A DNA stretch of 20,680 nt from Colivivens sp963594655 (GCA_963594655.1 CAVBFD010000045.1:1-20680); one strand, 5' to 3'. Positions 7,555 through 16,072 are shown, counted from the stretch's first letter. The notes: generated by a model from the letters alone, not told the origin. Numbers and translations are program-made.

Positions 7555-8699
7555 TGGGCAATCCGTATTTTGTGATTGACGCGGACCTGGTGGAGGCCAA
7601 CCTGAAGGTGCTGCGGTCGGTCATGGACAGGACAGGGTGTAGAATCCTCCTCGCACAGAAGTGCTTCAGTTGCTACGCCCTCTATCCGTTGGTTTCCCGC
7701 TATCTTGCGGGAGCCACAGCCTCGGGCTTGTATGAGGCCCGCCTGTGCCACGAGGAGATGCCGGGGAAGGAGAACCATATCTTCTCGCCGGCATTCAACG
7801 ACAGTGACATCGACGAAATCATAGGGATGTGCGACCATATCGTGTTCAACTCCCTGCGGCAACTGTCACTCTACGGCAGGAAAGCGAAGGAAGCGGGACT
7901 GCAGGTGGGACTGCGAGTCAATCCGGAGTGTTCCACACAGGAGGGCCATGCCATATACGACCCCTGTTCGGAAGGAAGCAGACTGGGAGTGAGACTGAAG
8001 GACTTCGAGGCTATACCTGCGGACTTGCTGCGCCTGTTGGACGGCTTGCATTTCCACACTCTGTGCGAACAGGACTCGGATGACCTGGAGACGACCCTCG
8101 ACGCTTTTGAGGAGAAGTTCGGCAAGTATCTCCACGACATGAGGTGGGTCAATTTCGGTGGCGGACACCACATCACACGTAAGGGGTACGACTTGGATCG
8201 CCTGGAACGGTGCGTCACAAGAACGATGGACAGGTACGGTGTGCAGGTGTACCTTGAACCCGGTGAGGCTGTAGCCCTCAACGCGGGGGAACTGCACTGC
8301 AACGTGATGGATATCCAGCCTAAGGGAAGCGACGGTATTTACAACGCGATACTGACCACCTCAGCCGCTTGCCACATGCCCGATGTCATAGAGATGCCGT
8401 ACACTCCGCCAGTCCTTACCGGGGGACTGGCCATCCATGACGGCGGAACCGCGGAGGCGGCCTACCTCTACCGCTTCGGTGGGTCTACCTGCCTGTCGGG
8501 AGACGTGATAGGGGTGTACGAATCCGACCGTATGCTGGCGGAAGGAGACGAGATTGTCTTTGGCGACATGGCTATCTATTCGATGGTGAAGACCAACACC
8601 TTCAACGGAATGCCACTGCCCGACATCTATATAAGGGAAAACGGCAGACAGGCTCTGTGGAAACACTTTTCGTATGACGATTTCAAGTCCAGATTGTAA
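7554..8699 (+). CDS. nspC: Carboxynorspermidine/carboxyspermidine decarboxylase
   Basis: A 381-residue PLP enzyme of the alanine-racemase-fold decarboxylases (group IV with LysA and ornithine decarboxylase). Visible are the PLP lysine K36 in LAQKCF, HFHTLCE (166-172), the phosphate-binding glycines GGGHH (202-206), EPGEA (235-239), and the partner-subunit cysteine C313 in STCLSGD. It removes the carboxyl group left by the dehydrogenase, giving spermidine, or aminopropylagmatine in the agmatine variant. It is the last gene of the polyamine operon; translation is coupled to the dehydrogenase by a TGATG overlap. No clear terminator follows, and the next gene has its own promoter. Confidence 0.92.
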   Translation: MGNPYFVIDADLVEANLKVLRSVMDRTGCRILLAQKCFSCYALYPLVSRYLAGATASGLYEARLCHEEMPGKENHIFSPAFNDSDIDEIIGMCDHIVFNSLRQLSLYGRKAKEAGLQVGLRVNPECSTQEGHAIYDPCSEGSRLGVRLKDFEAIPADLLRLLDGLHFHTLCEQDSDDLETTLDAFEEKFGKYLHDMRWVNFGGGHHITRKGYDLDRLERCVTRTMDRYGVQVYLEPGEAVALNAGELHCNVMDIQPKGSDGIYNAILTTSAACHMPDVIEMPYTPPVLTGGLAIHDGGTAEAAYLYRFGGSTCLSGDVIGVYESDRMLAEGDEIVFGDMAIYSMVKTNTFNGMPLPDIYIRENGRQALWKHFSYDDFKSRL

Positions 8700-8766
8700 T
8701 TTTGGGTGCAAAACAGTGTCTCTACCTACCAAAATCGGGATATTTTGAAAAAAATAACGCAAGGTC

Positions 8767-8797
8767 TTTGTTTGTTTGAATACAATTACTACCTTTG
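8767..8797 (+). promoter_or_regulatory. Promoter of the histone-like gene
   Basis: TTTG (8767-8770, in a run of three TTTG repeats) and TACCTTTG (8790-8797) are 19 bp apart, a full consensus match. A perfect 10-bp palindrome, TGCTTAAGCA (8801-8810), lies exactly where transcription should start and could be an operator or an mRNA 5' stem. The leader to the ATG at 8844 is about 40 nt. Confidence 0.8.
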
Positions 8798-8843
8798 CGA
8801 TGCTTAAGCAAGCGTTATTTATAAACTTTAAACAATTGTTCGA

Positions 8844-9014
8844 ATGAAAGAATTAATCGCCCAAATCAACCAGCTCGTTGATGAAATTAAAGTTGACCTT
8901 GAGAAGTCAGAGGTGAACAAGGCCGCTGCTGCGCGTGTACGTAAAGCCACTCTTGAACTTGAGAAGGTTGCCAAGGAATATCGCAAGGCTTCCATCGCGG
9001 CTTCAAAGAAGTAA
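8844..9014 (+). CDS. Small histone H1-like DNA-binding protein (Hc1 type), 56 aa
   Basis: The frame ATG 8844 to TAA 9012-9014 encodes 56 residues, MKELIAQINQLVDEIK at the N-terminus and a Lys/Ala-rich second half (NKAAAARVRKATLELE, then KEYRKASIAASKK). Small proteins of this length, annotated as histone H1 or Hc1-like, are widespread in Bacteroidetes. It is presumed to bind and compact DNA; a helical coiled coil in the first half and a basic tail fit this. It is flanked by a full promoter match (8767-8797) and a strong terminator (9038-9074), so it is a monocistronic, probably highly expressed gene. Function is inferred from family and composition. Confidence 0.85.
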   Translation: MKELIAQINQLVDEIKVDLEKSEVNKAAAARVRKATLELEKVAKEYRKASIAASKK

Positions 9015-9037
9015 TCAAATCGCTTCGATGTACGATT

Positions 9038-9074
9038 AAGAGTCCGTCCTTGTGGGGAGGACTCTTTTTCTTTT
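9038..9074 (+). terminator. Rho-independent terminator of the histone-like gene
   Basis: AAGAGTCC (9038-9045) pairs with GGACTCTT (9059-9066), with further C-G pairing inside the loop, followed by TTTCTTTT (to 9074). It starts 24 bp after the stop codon. Confidence 0.9.
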
Positions 9075-9110
9075 ACAATCAAAATCCATAGACATTATAT
9101 TTACTGAATT

Positions 9111-11807
9111 ATGAGACGTACGGTTCTTTTCCTGCTGTTGGCCTTGGGTGTGGCGGGACAGTCTTTGGCGCAGACAGGACAGGAGAATAAAGACCTTAAC
9201 AGCATACTGGGGTATCTGCAGCGCGCGATGCTGTTCAACAAGGCGGCGCCGCAGGAGAAGGTGTACCTGCATTTCGACAATACAGGTTATTTCAGAGGGG
9301 AGACCATACGGTTCAAGGCTTATGTCACCCGCACGGACAAGTCGTGCAGGTCGGACATCAGTAAGGTGCTGTATGTGGAACTGGTCAATCCGATTGGCGA
9401 CGTGTGCGAGCGGCGCACGTTGAGGGTGGAGAACGGAGAGGCTGACGGCGACATCCTGCTCGACAGCATCGTAGGGGTGAGCGGCTTCTACGAGGTGAGA
9501 GCGTTCACGCGTTACATGACCAACTGGGGTACTCCGGCTGTCTTTTCCAGGGTCTTCCCGATATTCAACAGACCAAAGAAGGAGGGCGACTACTCGAAAC
9601 CTGAACTCGACAAGGTGAGTTCCCGCCACCGGCTGCCCAACACCAGGGTGGACGAGGATGGAAAGACGGTGGAGTCTACCACTGCCCTGAACCTAAGGAG
9701 CGTGAGGTTCTACCCCGAGGGGGGCGACAGGGTGAAGGGTCTTACAGGACGGGTGGCGTTCACCGTGACCGACGACCAGGGCTTCCGCAGACAGGTGGAC
9801 GGATACTTGCTTGACGAGGCCCGGCGAGAGATAGGCAGTGTCAGTACCGACGCTACCGGCAGGGGCGTGTTCGAGGTGACTGGAGACAGTAAGGCGCGGT
9901 ACGTGCAGATTCCCGACGGTAAGGGCAAGAACAGGGAGTACGAACTGCCCGAGGCGAAGGACGAGGGCTGCACCATGGTTCTCAACACCATGGGCGACGG
10001 TGTGGTGGAGGCTACCCTCCGCAGTTCCGCTTCGTTGCAGGGCCGTCTGTTGGGATACGCCATCATCCACAACGGGACGATAGTGCAGTGTGACACGATG
10101 GTGGCGGAACCGACCCTCATCATGGAGTTCGACAAGTCAAAGCTGCCCGAAGGGGTAAATCAGATAACGGTGTTCAACTCAAGTGGACAGATTCTGTCGG
10201 AGAGACTGTTCTTCCTGTATCCCAAGACCAGTGTGTCGGACAGTATCCTCGTGACTACGGACCAGAGGTCGCTCTCTCCCTGCGGTAAGGTGTCCGTGGA
10301 CATACAGACCGCTCCCAACTCGTCCGTCTCGTTCTCCGCCATGGACGCGGCCACGGTGGTCAACGGACATGAGGGCAACATGAAGACATGGATGCTGCTC
10401 TCGAGTGAGGTCAGCGGTTACATCGACTCGCCTGACTATTATTTTGAGGCTGACGATGCGGAACACAGGCGCGCCGCCGACATGCTGATGCTGACACAGG
10501 GATGGCGGCGGTACGACTGGACTCTCATGTCGGGACAGCGCAAACTGGACAAGGTGGAACCTGTGGAGGACGGACTGTACATGTTCGGAAGGGTATGGAA
10601 CCGCAGCAAGAAACAGATTGTGCCGGACGTGGATCTGACAGCGTACCTGTACAACAGGAGCGGCGAGTCCATGTCGGGCAGGGCCAGGACCGACAGTGTG
10701 GGACGCTACTCCTTCCAACTGCCCGACTGCTTCGGCGACTGGTCGGTGCAGATTGTCTCAAAGCAGGACGGTGAGGCTATGAACTCCATAGTGAGCATCG
10801 ACCGTGACTTCTCTCCTGTCAAGCGTGTCCTTTCACCCTACGAGATGCGGACACTGCCTGTGGGCGAGAGCGATTTCTTCAAGACAACCGACTCGGGCGA
10901 CGATGGGGAGGAGTTCGTGAGCATAACGAAGAAGACTCATGTACTGCCTACGGTGAAGATACGCACACGGAGAATCCTCGGTGACGATTATGTGACGTGG
11001 TTCGACGAGAAACAGGCCCAGAGGGTGGCTTCCGTGTATTACGACTGTGACGTGTATGCCGACCAGATAGCGGACAGGGGAGAGCCCATCCCGACGTTCG
11101 ACGACTGGTTGAAGAGCAAGAACAGCCTTGTAGACGGAAAGTCGGACCCGGGTCTGGAGGACATGGTGTATGTGAAGGCCACCACAGGTGGGGTTTCTGA
11201 CGGGACAGAGGGCAAGATATACCGTATTGAGTCCGACATACAGAGGGAGGAGATATACAACACCGCGGAGAACAAGCCTATCATATGCTACGATGACGGA
11301 CTGACGTACGACCGTCGCCCGATAGTGTGGATAGTGAACAACATGTTCTGCACCATCACCAACTTTCATGCCACGAAGTTCACGTTCCTAAGGACAAACA
11401 ACAACACAGGGGTGATCAGTCGTCCCCATTATCTGGACGAGGCCAAGTCGGTGTTCTTCACAGAGGACGTGAGTGTGCTGTACCAGTACATCGAGTCGTC
11501 GGACATCCTTGCGCTCAACCCTGTGATAGCGTTTGTGTACACCCATCCGCTCTTCTATTCGAAGGCGAAGGGGGTGAGGAAGTCCCATTTCTCGGGATAC
11601 AACAAACCGACGAAGTTCGAGATGGAGGACTACAGTGTGTTGCCGCCTACAGAGGACTTCCGGCGTACCCTGTACTGGGACGCCAATGTGAGGACAGGGG
11701 CTGACGGCAAGGCTCGGGTGGAGTTCTACAACAACTCAAGTGCCAAACAACTGTTCATCTCGGCGGAGGGAATCACTCCCGAGGGACGGTATCTGATAAG
11801 TGAATGA
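9111..11807 (+). CDS. Large secreted MG2-domain (alpha-2-macroglobulin-like) surface protein of Bacteroidetes
   Basis: An 898-residue protein with a signal peptide (hydrophobic 4-16, likely cut after SLA at 20). Residues about 48-150 resemble an MG2 domain: KVYLHFDNTGYFRGETI begins it and VSGFYEVRAFTRYM lies further on. A beta-sandwich carboxypeptidase-regulatory-like segment is seen around 493-550 (TDSVGRYSFQLP). The C-terminal part, with SGYNKPTKFEMEDY, RRTLYWDANVRT and GKARVEFYNN (about 820-880), is typical of a Bacteroidetes family often labelled TonB-plug-like or hypothetical. There is no C-terminal beta-barrel and no thioester motif, so it is neither a TonB receptor nor a full alpha-2-macroglobulin. 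The exact role is unknown; a periplasmic or surface location is likely. A degT-type gene follows after 18 bp, probably in the same transcript. Confidence 0.72.
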   Translation: MRRTVLFLLLALGVAGQSLAQTGQENKDLNSILGYLQRAMLFNKAAPQEKVYLHFDNTGYFRGETIRFKAYVTRTDKSCRSDISKVLYVELVNPIGDVCERRTLRVENGEADGDILLDSIVGVSGFYEVRAFTRYMTNWGTPAVFSRVFPIFNRPKKEGDYSKPELDKVSSRHRLPNTRVDEDGKTVESTTALNLRSVRFYPEGGDRVKGLTGRVAFTVTDDQGFRRQVDGYLLDEARREIGSVSTDATGRGVFEVTGDSKARYVQIPDGKGKNREYELPEAKDEGCTMVLNTMGDGVVEATLRSSASLQGRLLGYAIIHNGTIVQCDTMVAEPTLIMEFDKSKLPEGVNQITVFNSSGQILSERLFFLYPKTSVSDSILVTTDQRSLSPCGKVSVDIQTAPNSSVSFSAMDAATVVNGHEGNMKTWMLLSSEVSGYIDSPDYYFEADDAEHRRAADMLMLTQGWRRYDWTLMSGQRKLDKVEPVEDGLYMFGRVWNRSKKQIVPDVDLTAYLYNRSGESMSGRARTDSVGRYSFQLPDCFGDWSVQIVSKQDGEAMNSIVSIDRDFSPVKRVLSPYEMRTLPVGESDFFKTTDSGDDGEEFVSITKKTHVLPTVKIRTRRILGDDYVTWFDEKQAQRVASVYYDCDVYADQIADRGEPIPTFDDWLKSKNSLVDGKSDPGLEDMVYVKATTGGVSDGTEGKIYRIESDIQREEIYNTAENKPIICYDDGLTYDRRPIVWIVNNMFCTITNFHATKFTFLRTNNNTGVISRPHYLDEAKSVFFTEDVSVLYQYIESSDILALNPVIAFVYTHPLFYSKAKGVRKSHFSGYNKPTKFEMEDYSVLPPTEDFRRTLYWDANVRTGADGKARVEFYNNSSAKQLFISAEGITPEGRYLISE

Positions 11808-11825
11808 AGTTAAGGAGACAGAGGT

Positions 11826-12932
11826 ATGATACAATACTATGACTTGAAGAAAGTGAACGAGTCGTTCGGTGGGGAACTGACGGATGCGGTGTGCAGTGTG
11901 GCCCGTTCCGGCTGGTTCGTGGGCGGCAAGGAGGTTGATGCGTTTGAAGAGGAATTCGCGGAGTATGTCGGCACACGGTTCTGCGTCGGTGTGGGCAACG
12001 GACTCGACGCGCTCACGGCGGTACTGCTGGCGTGGAGACAGATGTACGGATGGAACGACAATGACGAGGTAATCCTGCCGGCCAACACGTTCATCGCCAC
12101 GGCACTGGCTGTGTCGAGGGTGGGACTGAGACCAGTATTCTGCGACCCTCATGAGGACGTGCCTGTCATCGACGGGACGAAGATAGAGGCGTTGGTGACC
12201 CCACTCACGCGTGCCGTCATTCCTGTCCACCTGTATGGGATGACGTGCCGGATGGACGAGATTAACGGTGTTGCGCGCAAGTACGGGTTGAAGGTTCTTG
12301 AGGATGCCTGTCAGGCTCATGGGGCTATGTGTCCTTCCGGTGTGCGTGCCGGCAATGCCGGAGACGCGGCGGCGTTCAGTTTCTATCCGGCGAAGAACCT
12401 CGGGTGTATGGGTGACGGAGGTGCGGTGACCACTGATGACGGAGAACTGGCGGAGGTGGTACGGTCTGTATCCAACTACGGACAGACGCACAAGTATGTG
12501 CATGACCGCATCGGGTTCAACAGCCGTCTTGACGCAATCCAGGCGGCGGCGCTGAGAGTGAAGTTGAGGCGGTTGGACAAGGATAACGAACGGAGAAGGG
12601 AACTGGCGCATTATTATTCCACCCACATATCCCATCCTGCGGTGGAACTGCTGCCCGACATCATGGACGGCAGTCATGTGTACCATATCTATGCCGTGCG
12701 GTGCGCCCACCGCGACCGTCTGCGTGAAGTGTTGTTGGAGAAGGGGGTGGAGTGTCTCGTGCATTATCCCACGCCCCTGCACAGGCAGAAGGCGTATGCC
12801 GACTATGCGTCCCTGCGGTTTCCCGCAGCGGAACACTGGGCGGCTGAGGAGTTGAGTCTGCCTCTGAGTCAGGTCATGACCGACAGGGAGGTCATGCAAG
12901 TAGTTGACTGTATAAATCAGAGTATCTTTTAG
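11826..12932 (+). CDS. DegT/DnrJ/EryC1/StrS-family sugar aminotransferase
   Basis: A 368-residue PLP-dependent aminotransferase. Family marks are SGWFVGGKEVDAFEEEFA near the N-terminus, GVGNGLDAL (55-63), ILPANTFIATALA (83-95), LEDACQAHGA (158-167), the PLP lysine K190 in FSFYPAKNLG and GFNSRLDAIQAA (230-241). Enzymes of this type, such as FdtB and QdtB, transfer an amino group to a keto-sugar nucleotide (often dTDP-3-keto or 4-keto-6-deoxyhexose) for surface glycans. No other deoxysugar gene is nearby, so the sugar is not identified. A purine-rich AAGGAG site precedes the ATG. The last 41 bp overlap tail-to-tail with a glycosyltransferase on the other strand. Confidence 0.9.
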   Translation: MIQYYDLKKVNESFGGELTDAVCSVARSGWFVGGKEVDAFEEEFAEYVGTRFCVGVGNGLDALTAVLLAWRQMYGWNDNDEVILPANTFIATALAVSRVGLRPVFCDPHEDVPVIDGTKIEALVTPLTRAVIPVHLYGMTCRMDEINGVARKYGLKVLEDACQAHGAMCPSGVRAGNAGDAAAFSFYPAKNLGCMGDGGAVTTDDGELAEVVRSVSNYGQTHKYVHDRIGFNSRLDAIQAAALRVKLRRLDKDNERRRELAHYYSTHISHPAVELLPDIMDGSHVYHIYAVRCAHRDRLREVLLEKGVECLVHYPTPLHRQKAYADYASLRFPAAEHWAAEELSLPLSQVMTDREVMQVVDCINQSIF

Positions 12933-13995
12933 CGACCTTGATGTAGTCGTGGTGTCGTCTGATGTATTCCACGCTGTCACGCTTCAACTGTGGAATCTGT
13001 TCCGGGTGCAGCACCAGCCGCTCTATCTTGTTGAAGCAGTCCTCCTCGTCCGGCAGCACATTGACTATGGGTCTCAATTGAGTCTCGCCAAGGATGCTGT
13101 AGTTCTCAGGCTCAGCCCCACCGACCACAATCAGTCCCTGCGACATGGCCTGTAGGGCGTTCATGGCTGGAGTGTAACTGTAGAGTTGGTCGATGATGAT
13201 GTCGCTGCTGTCCATCAGTCGCCGGTACTGGTCGAACGGTACGGACTCCACCTTCACTATCTCCATCTTGTCGGGATACCTCTCCTTTACCCGCTCAAGG
13301 GCGCGCAGCATGATGTCCGTCCCCTTATAGGCTGACCGGGTTTTCTGTATACCTATGAATATCCTTACGGGACGGCCGGTGACCGGACCGGACTCCTTGT
13401 CCTTTCCCGGTTTGATGGGGAACGGTATGAAGGTGGTCTTGTCGGGGAAGACCTGACGGTAACACATGTCGTACTCGCACAGTCCGCTGACGATGGCGTC
13501 GCAGTCGTTCGCTATCTGTACGTTCAGTGCCTTCTTCTCGCCCAGCCACTCGTCCATGAAATGCTTGTTGAACGGCTCTTCCGTGCGTTGCCGCTTACCA
13601 AAATTGAAGTCCGAGTAACGGAAGGTCTTGCAGTCGAGACAGGTGCTAACGTAGTAATAGTCCATGCCGAACGCTCCAAGCACCATCTTCCTGTTGTTGC
13701 GGCGCAACTGGTCGTAGAACGTCTTCAGTCTGTCCGCCCGCAGTTCGAGGAACATGGGATTGATGAGCTGCACTATGTCGTAGCCCTTCAGCCGTCCCAT
13801 CAGCCGCACTGCCCGCAGGTAGTAACGGACACTGTCCACGAGTCCAGTGGATTCCCTCTTCAGATTGATGTCGCGCCTGTAGTCCTTCCATGAGTCACCG
13901 TCACTCACCACACACACCTCATGCCCGAGTTCCCTCAGTCCCTCCGACAGAGTCCAGTGGACGTTACTGTATTCTCCAATCAGCAGTATCCTCAT
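12892..13995 (-). CDS. Glycosyltransferase, GT-B fold (family 1/4-like)
   Basis: A 367-residue protein. The N-terminus MRILLIGEYSNVHW with LSEGLRELGHEVCVVSDG is a typical acceptor-side Rossmann domain of GT-B enzymes. The C-terminal domain contains IFIGIQKTRSAYKGTDIML and SDIIIDQLYSYTPAMNAL followed by QGLIVVGGAEPENYSIL, the region where the retaining GT4 families bind the sugar nucleotide. Donor and acceptor are unknown. Overlap with the degT-type gene and its position next to it suggest both act on a cell-surface glycan, but they are on opposite strands and so not co-transcribed. It is probably in one transcript with the UPF0597 gene, which ends 19 bp upstream. Confidence 0.85.
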   Translation of the reverse strand: MRILLIGEYSNVHWTLSEGLRELGHEVCVVSDGDSWKDYRRDINLKRESTGLVDSVRYYLRAVRLMGRLKGYDIVQLINPMFLELRADRLKTFYDQLRRNNRKMVLGAFGMDYYYVSTCLDCKTFRYSDFNFGKRQRTEEPFNKHFMDEWLGEKKALNVQIANDCDAIVSGLCEYDMCYRQVFPDKTTFIPFPIKPGKDKESGPVTGRPVRIFIGIQKTRSAYKGTDIMLRALERVKERYPDKMEIVKVESVPFDQYRRLMDSSDIIIDQLYSYTPAMNALQAMSQGLIVVGGAEPENYSILGETQLRPIVNVLPDEEDCFNKIERLVLHPEQIPQLKRDSVEYIRRHHDYIKVAKRYSDLYSQLLA

Positions 13996-14014
13996 CTTCC
14001 GTACTTCTTGTGTC

Positions 14015-15304
14015 TCAGGATTTATGTGTCATGATGTCCAGCACACAGAGGTCGGTCTCGTTCATCGCGTCCTTGCCTATCTTGGTGAGGTTGTGTATGC
14101 TCTTGTCCACATCCTCGTCGATAATCCCCTCCGTACTTTCCACGCACTCTCCGTTGATGGCGAGCATGGCGGACAGCACGGCAGTGGACACCCCACTGGT
14201 GAGCTTCAGGGCGCAACTGGGTTTCGCTCCGTCACATATCATGCCGCTCAGATTGGCGATCATGTTCTTCACCGCCGCCGTTATTTCCTTGAACGTGCCT
14301 CCCATCAGGTAGGTTATGCCCACACTGCTGCCTGTCGAGGCCACCACACAGCCGCAGAGGGCGGACAACTTACCGAGACTCTGCTTCATGTAGATGGCGG
14401 TGAGGTGACTCATCACAAGGGCTCTGGTCAGTTCCTCGTCGGTGTTGTGGTTCTCCTCGGCGAACTTCACCACAGGCAGGGTGGCGCATATCCCCTGGTT
14501 GCCGCTGCCCGAGTTGCTCATCACGGGTATCATCGCGCCTCCCATACGGGCGTCGCACGCACATGCTGTGGCCGATATGATGTGTGAGAATATGGTGTCG
14601 CCCATGATGCCGCGTCCAAGGGGACGGGTGAGGGCCTTTCCGAGCATGTGTCCGTAGTTTCCGTGTAACGACGCTTCCGCCGCCGCCTCGTTGAGGACCC
14701 TGGCCTGGTCGATGAAACGTATCTCGTCAATCGGGGCGGTGACGGCGAACTCATACACTTTGTGGAGCGAGAGCCAACTGTCGTCGCACCGGCCATCGTC
14801 CGCATTTCCGTCCGTCTTCTTCTCAAACAGGGTCTCGCCGTTCTTGTCTATCCGCACGAAGTCGGTGTGTCCACCACTGATGACGGCATGGGCCGAATCC
14901 CCCTCTTTGCCGGTCACGCTCACCTCGATATACAGTTTCTCCGTGATGTTGTCCTTCAGACGTATGTCTATGCGGTTCTCCGAGATGTACCGCTTCCCTT
15001 GTTCCACAGCCTCACTGTCCACGTCCTTCAGAACTTCCAACCGGTACCCGGACTTGCCTCGGATGGCTCCGAGGGCGATGGCTATGGGCAGACCGATCAT
15101 CCCGGTGTTGGGGATGCCCACTCCCATGGCGTTCTTCAGTATGTTGGCGCTGAGTTCCACTTCAATCTTCTCCGGCAGTTCCCCGAGCGTCTCCGTGGCC
15201 TTTGCCACACACAGGGCTACCGCTATGGGTTCGGTGCAGCCTACCGCCGGAACCACCTCGCTCTTGATGAGTTTTATTATCCGTTCTCTTTCCTCTTTGT
15301 TCAT
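14015..15304 (-). CDS. UPF0597 / L-cysteine desulfidase-like protein (serine dehydratase alpha-type family)
   Basis: A 429-residue protein. The conserved marks of the UPF0597 (YhaM/CdsB) family are present: AVGCTEPIAVA with C23, SNSGSGNQG in the middle, and CDGAKPSC (C357 and C364), cysteines expected to hold an iron-sulfur cluster. Relatives include archaeal L-cysteine desulfidase, which breaks cysteine into pyruvate, ammonia and sulfide, and iron-sulfur serine dehydratases. The cysteine substrate is the better guess but is not proved. The start is the ATG at 15304; a TTG at 15325 that would extend the frame lies inside the -7 promoter element. The glycosyltransferase gene follows after 19 bp in the same orientation with no obvious functional link. 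Confidence 0.85.
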   Translation of the reverse strand: MNKEERERIIKLIKSEVVPAVGCTEPIAVALCVAKATETLGELPEKIEVELSANILKNAMGVGIPNTGMIGLPIAIALGAIRGKSGYRLEVLKDVDSEAVEQGKRYISENRIDIRLKDNITEKLYIEVSVTGKEGDSAHAVISGGHTDFVRIDKNGETLFEKKTDGNADDGRCDDSWLSLHKVYEFAVTAPIDEIRFIDQARVLNEAAAEASLHGNYGHMLGKALTRPLGRGIMGDTIFSHIISATACACDARMGGAMIPVMSNSGSGNQGICATLPVVKFAEENHNTDEELTRALVMSHLTAIYMKQSLGKLSALCGCVVASTGSSVGITYLMGGTFKEITAAVKNMIANLSGMICDGAKPSCALKLTSGVSTAVLSAMLAINGECVESTEGIIDEDVDKSIHNLTKIGKDAMNETDLCVLDIMTHKS

Positions 15305-15322
15305 AGTATTCGTATTTAATTG

Positions 15323-15330
15323 CAAAAATA
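15323..15330 (-). promoter_or_regulatory. -7 element of the UPF0597-glycosyltransferase transcript
   Basis: On the minus strand TATTTTTG fits TAnnTTTG and lies 18 bp before the ATG at 15304, leaving a leader of about 10 nt. No TTTG -33 element is clear. Confidence 0.5.
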
Positions 15331-15373
15331 CGAAAAATAAGGCTCCACAGCTTCCTGTCTTGGGTTTAATTAT

Positions 15374-15381
15374 TAACTTTG
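15374..15381 (+). promoter_or_regulatory. -7 element of the riboflavin synthase promoter
   Basis: TAACTTTG is an exact TAnnTTTG element 71 bp before the ATG at 15453. No clear -33 TTTG is visible. The leader is too short to hold a complete FMN riboswitch. Confidence 0.6.
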
Positions 15382-15452
15382 CACGCAGAAACAGTATTCC
15401 GCAAGTGATTCTGTTTGTATACGTGGCACTTATAACTTAAAGTATATACAAT

Positions 15453-16061
15453 ATGTTTTCAGGAATAGTAGAGGAATGTGCGACCGTGGTCGCCATACGT
15501 AAGGAACAGGAGAATGTACACTTCACTCTCAAATGCTCGTTTGTGGATGAACTCAAGATAGACCAGAGTGTGTCGCACAATGGAGTGTGCCTCACTGTGG
15601 TGAAGATTGAGGACGGCACTTATACGGTAACCGCGATGAAGGAGACGCTCGACCGCAGCAACTTGGGCGACCTTCGGGTGGGCGATGAGGTGAACGTGGA
15701 ACGGAGCATGATGATGAACGGCCGTCTCGACGGCCATATCGTGCAGGGTCACGTGGACGAGACTGCGGTGTGTACGGCCGTGGAGGACGCTCAGGGCAGT
15801 TGGACGTACACGTTCAAGTACAAGTTCGATGAGGAGATGGCGCGCCGCGGATATATTACGGTAGACAAGGGTTCTGTGTCTGTCAACGGTGTGAGCCTCA
15901 CTGTCTGCAACCCCACCCGTGACACTTTTCAGGTGAACATCATACCTTATACGTACGACAACACCAATTTCCACAATATCAAGGAAGGCACAAGGGTGAA
16001 CCTTGAGTTCGACATTATCGGCAAGTACATCAGCCAGTACAGTGTGCTGTTCAGGAACTGA
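15453..16061 (+). CDS. ribE: Riboflavin synthase, alpha chain
   Basis: A 202-residue protein made of two repeated lumazine-binding domains. The first starts with the family signature MFSGIVEE and contains NGVCLTV; the second (from about residue 97) contains HIVQGHVDE and VDKGSVSVNGVSLTV. The enzyme dismutates two 6,7-dimethyl-8-ribityllumazine molecules into riboflavin and the pyrimidinedione precursor, the last step of riboflavin synthesis, in the cytoplasm. Length is normal. It is a single gene with its own -7 element and ends 11 bp from the convergent hmuR gene. Confidence 0.97.
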   Translation: MFSGIVEECATVVAIRKEQENVHFTLKCSFVDELKIDQSVSHNGVCLTVVKIEDGTYTVTAMKETLDRSNLGDLRVGDEVNVERSMMMNGRLDGHIVQGHVDETAVCTAVEDAQGSWTYTFKYKFDEEMARRGYITVDKGSVSVNGVSLTVCNPTRDTFQVNIIPYTYDNTNFHNIKEGTRVNLEFDIIGKYISQYSVLFRN

Positions 16062-16072
16062 TATGCCGTAAC

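Noticed and set aside
8733..8750. Terminator after the polyamine operon
   Set aside because: CAAAAT and ATTTTG can pair, but the stem is AT-only and followed by A instead of T on the plus strand.
9096..9103. -7 promoter element TATATTTA before the MG2-type gene
   Set aside because: It lacks the final G, and it lies only 7 bp from the ATG, too close for a normal transcript start.
9111..11807. TonB-dependent receptor
   Set aside because: No plug with a TonB box and no beta-barrel C-terminus; the MG2-like start and the C-terminal sandwich pattern fit another Bacteroidetes family.
15382..15452. FMN riboswitch before riboflavin synthase
   Set aside because: The leader is only about 70 nt and the conserved FMN-aptamer segments are not seen.
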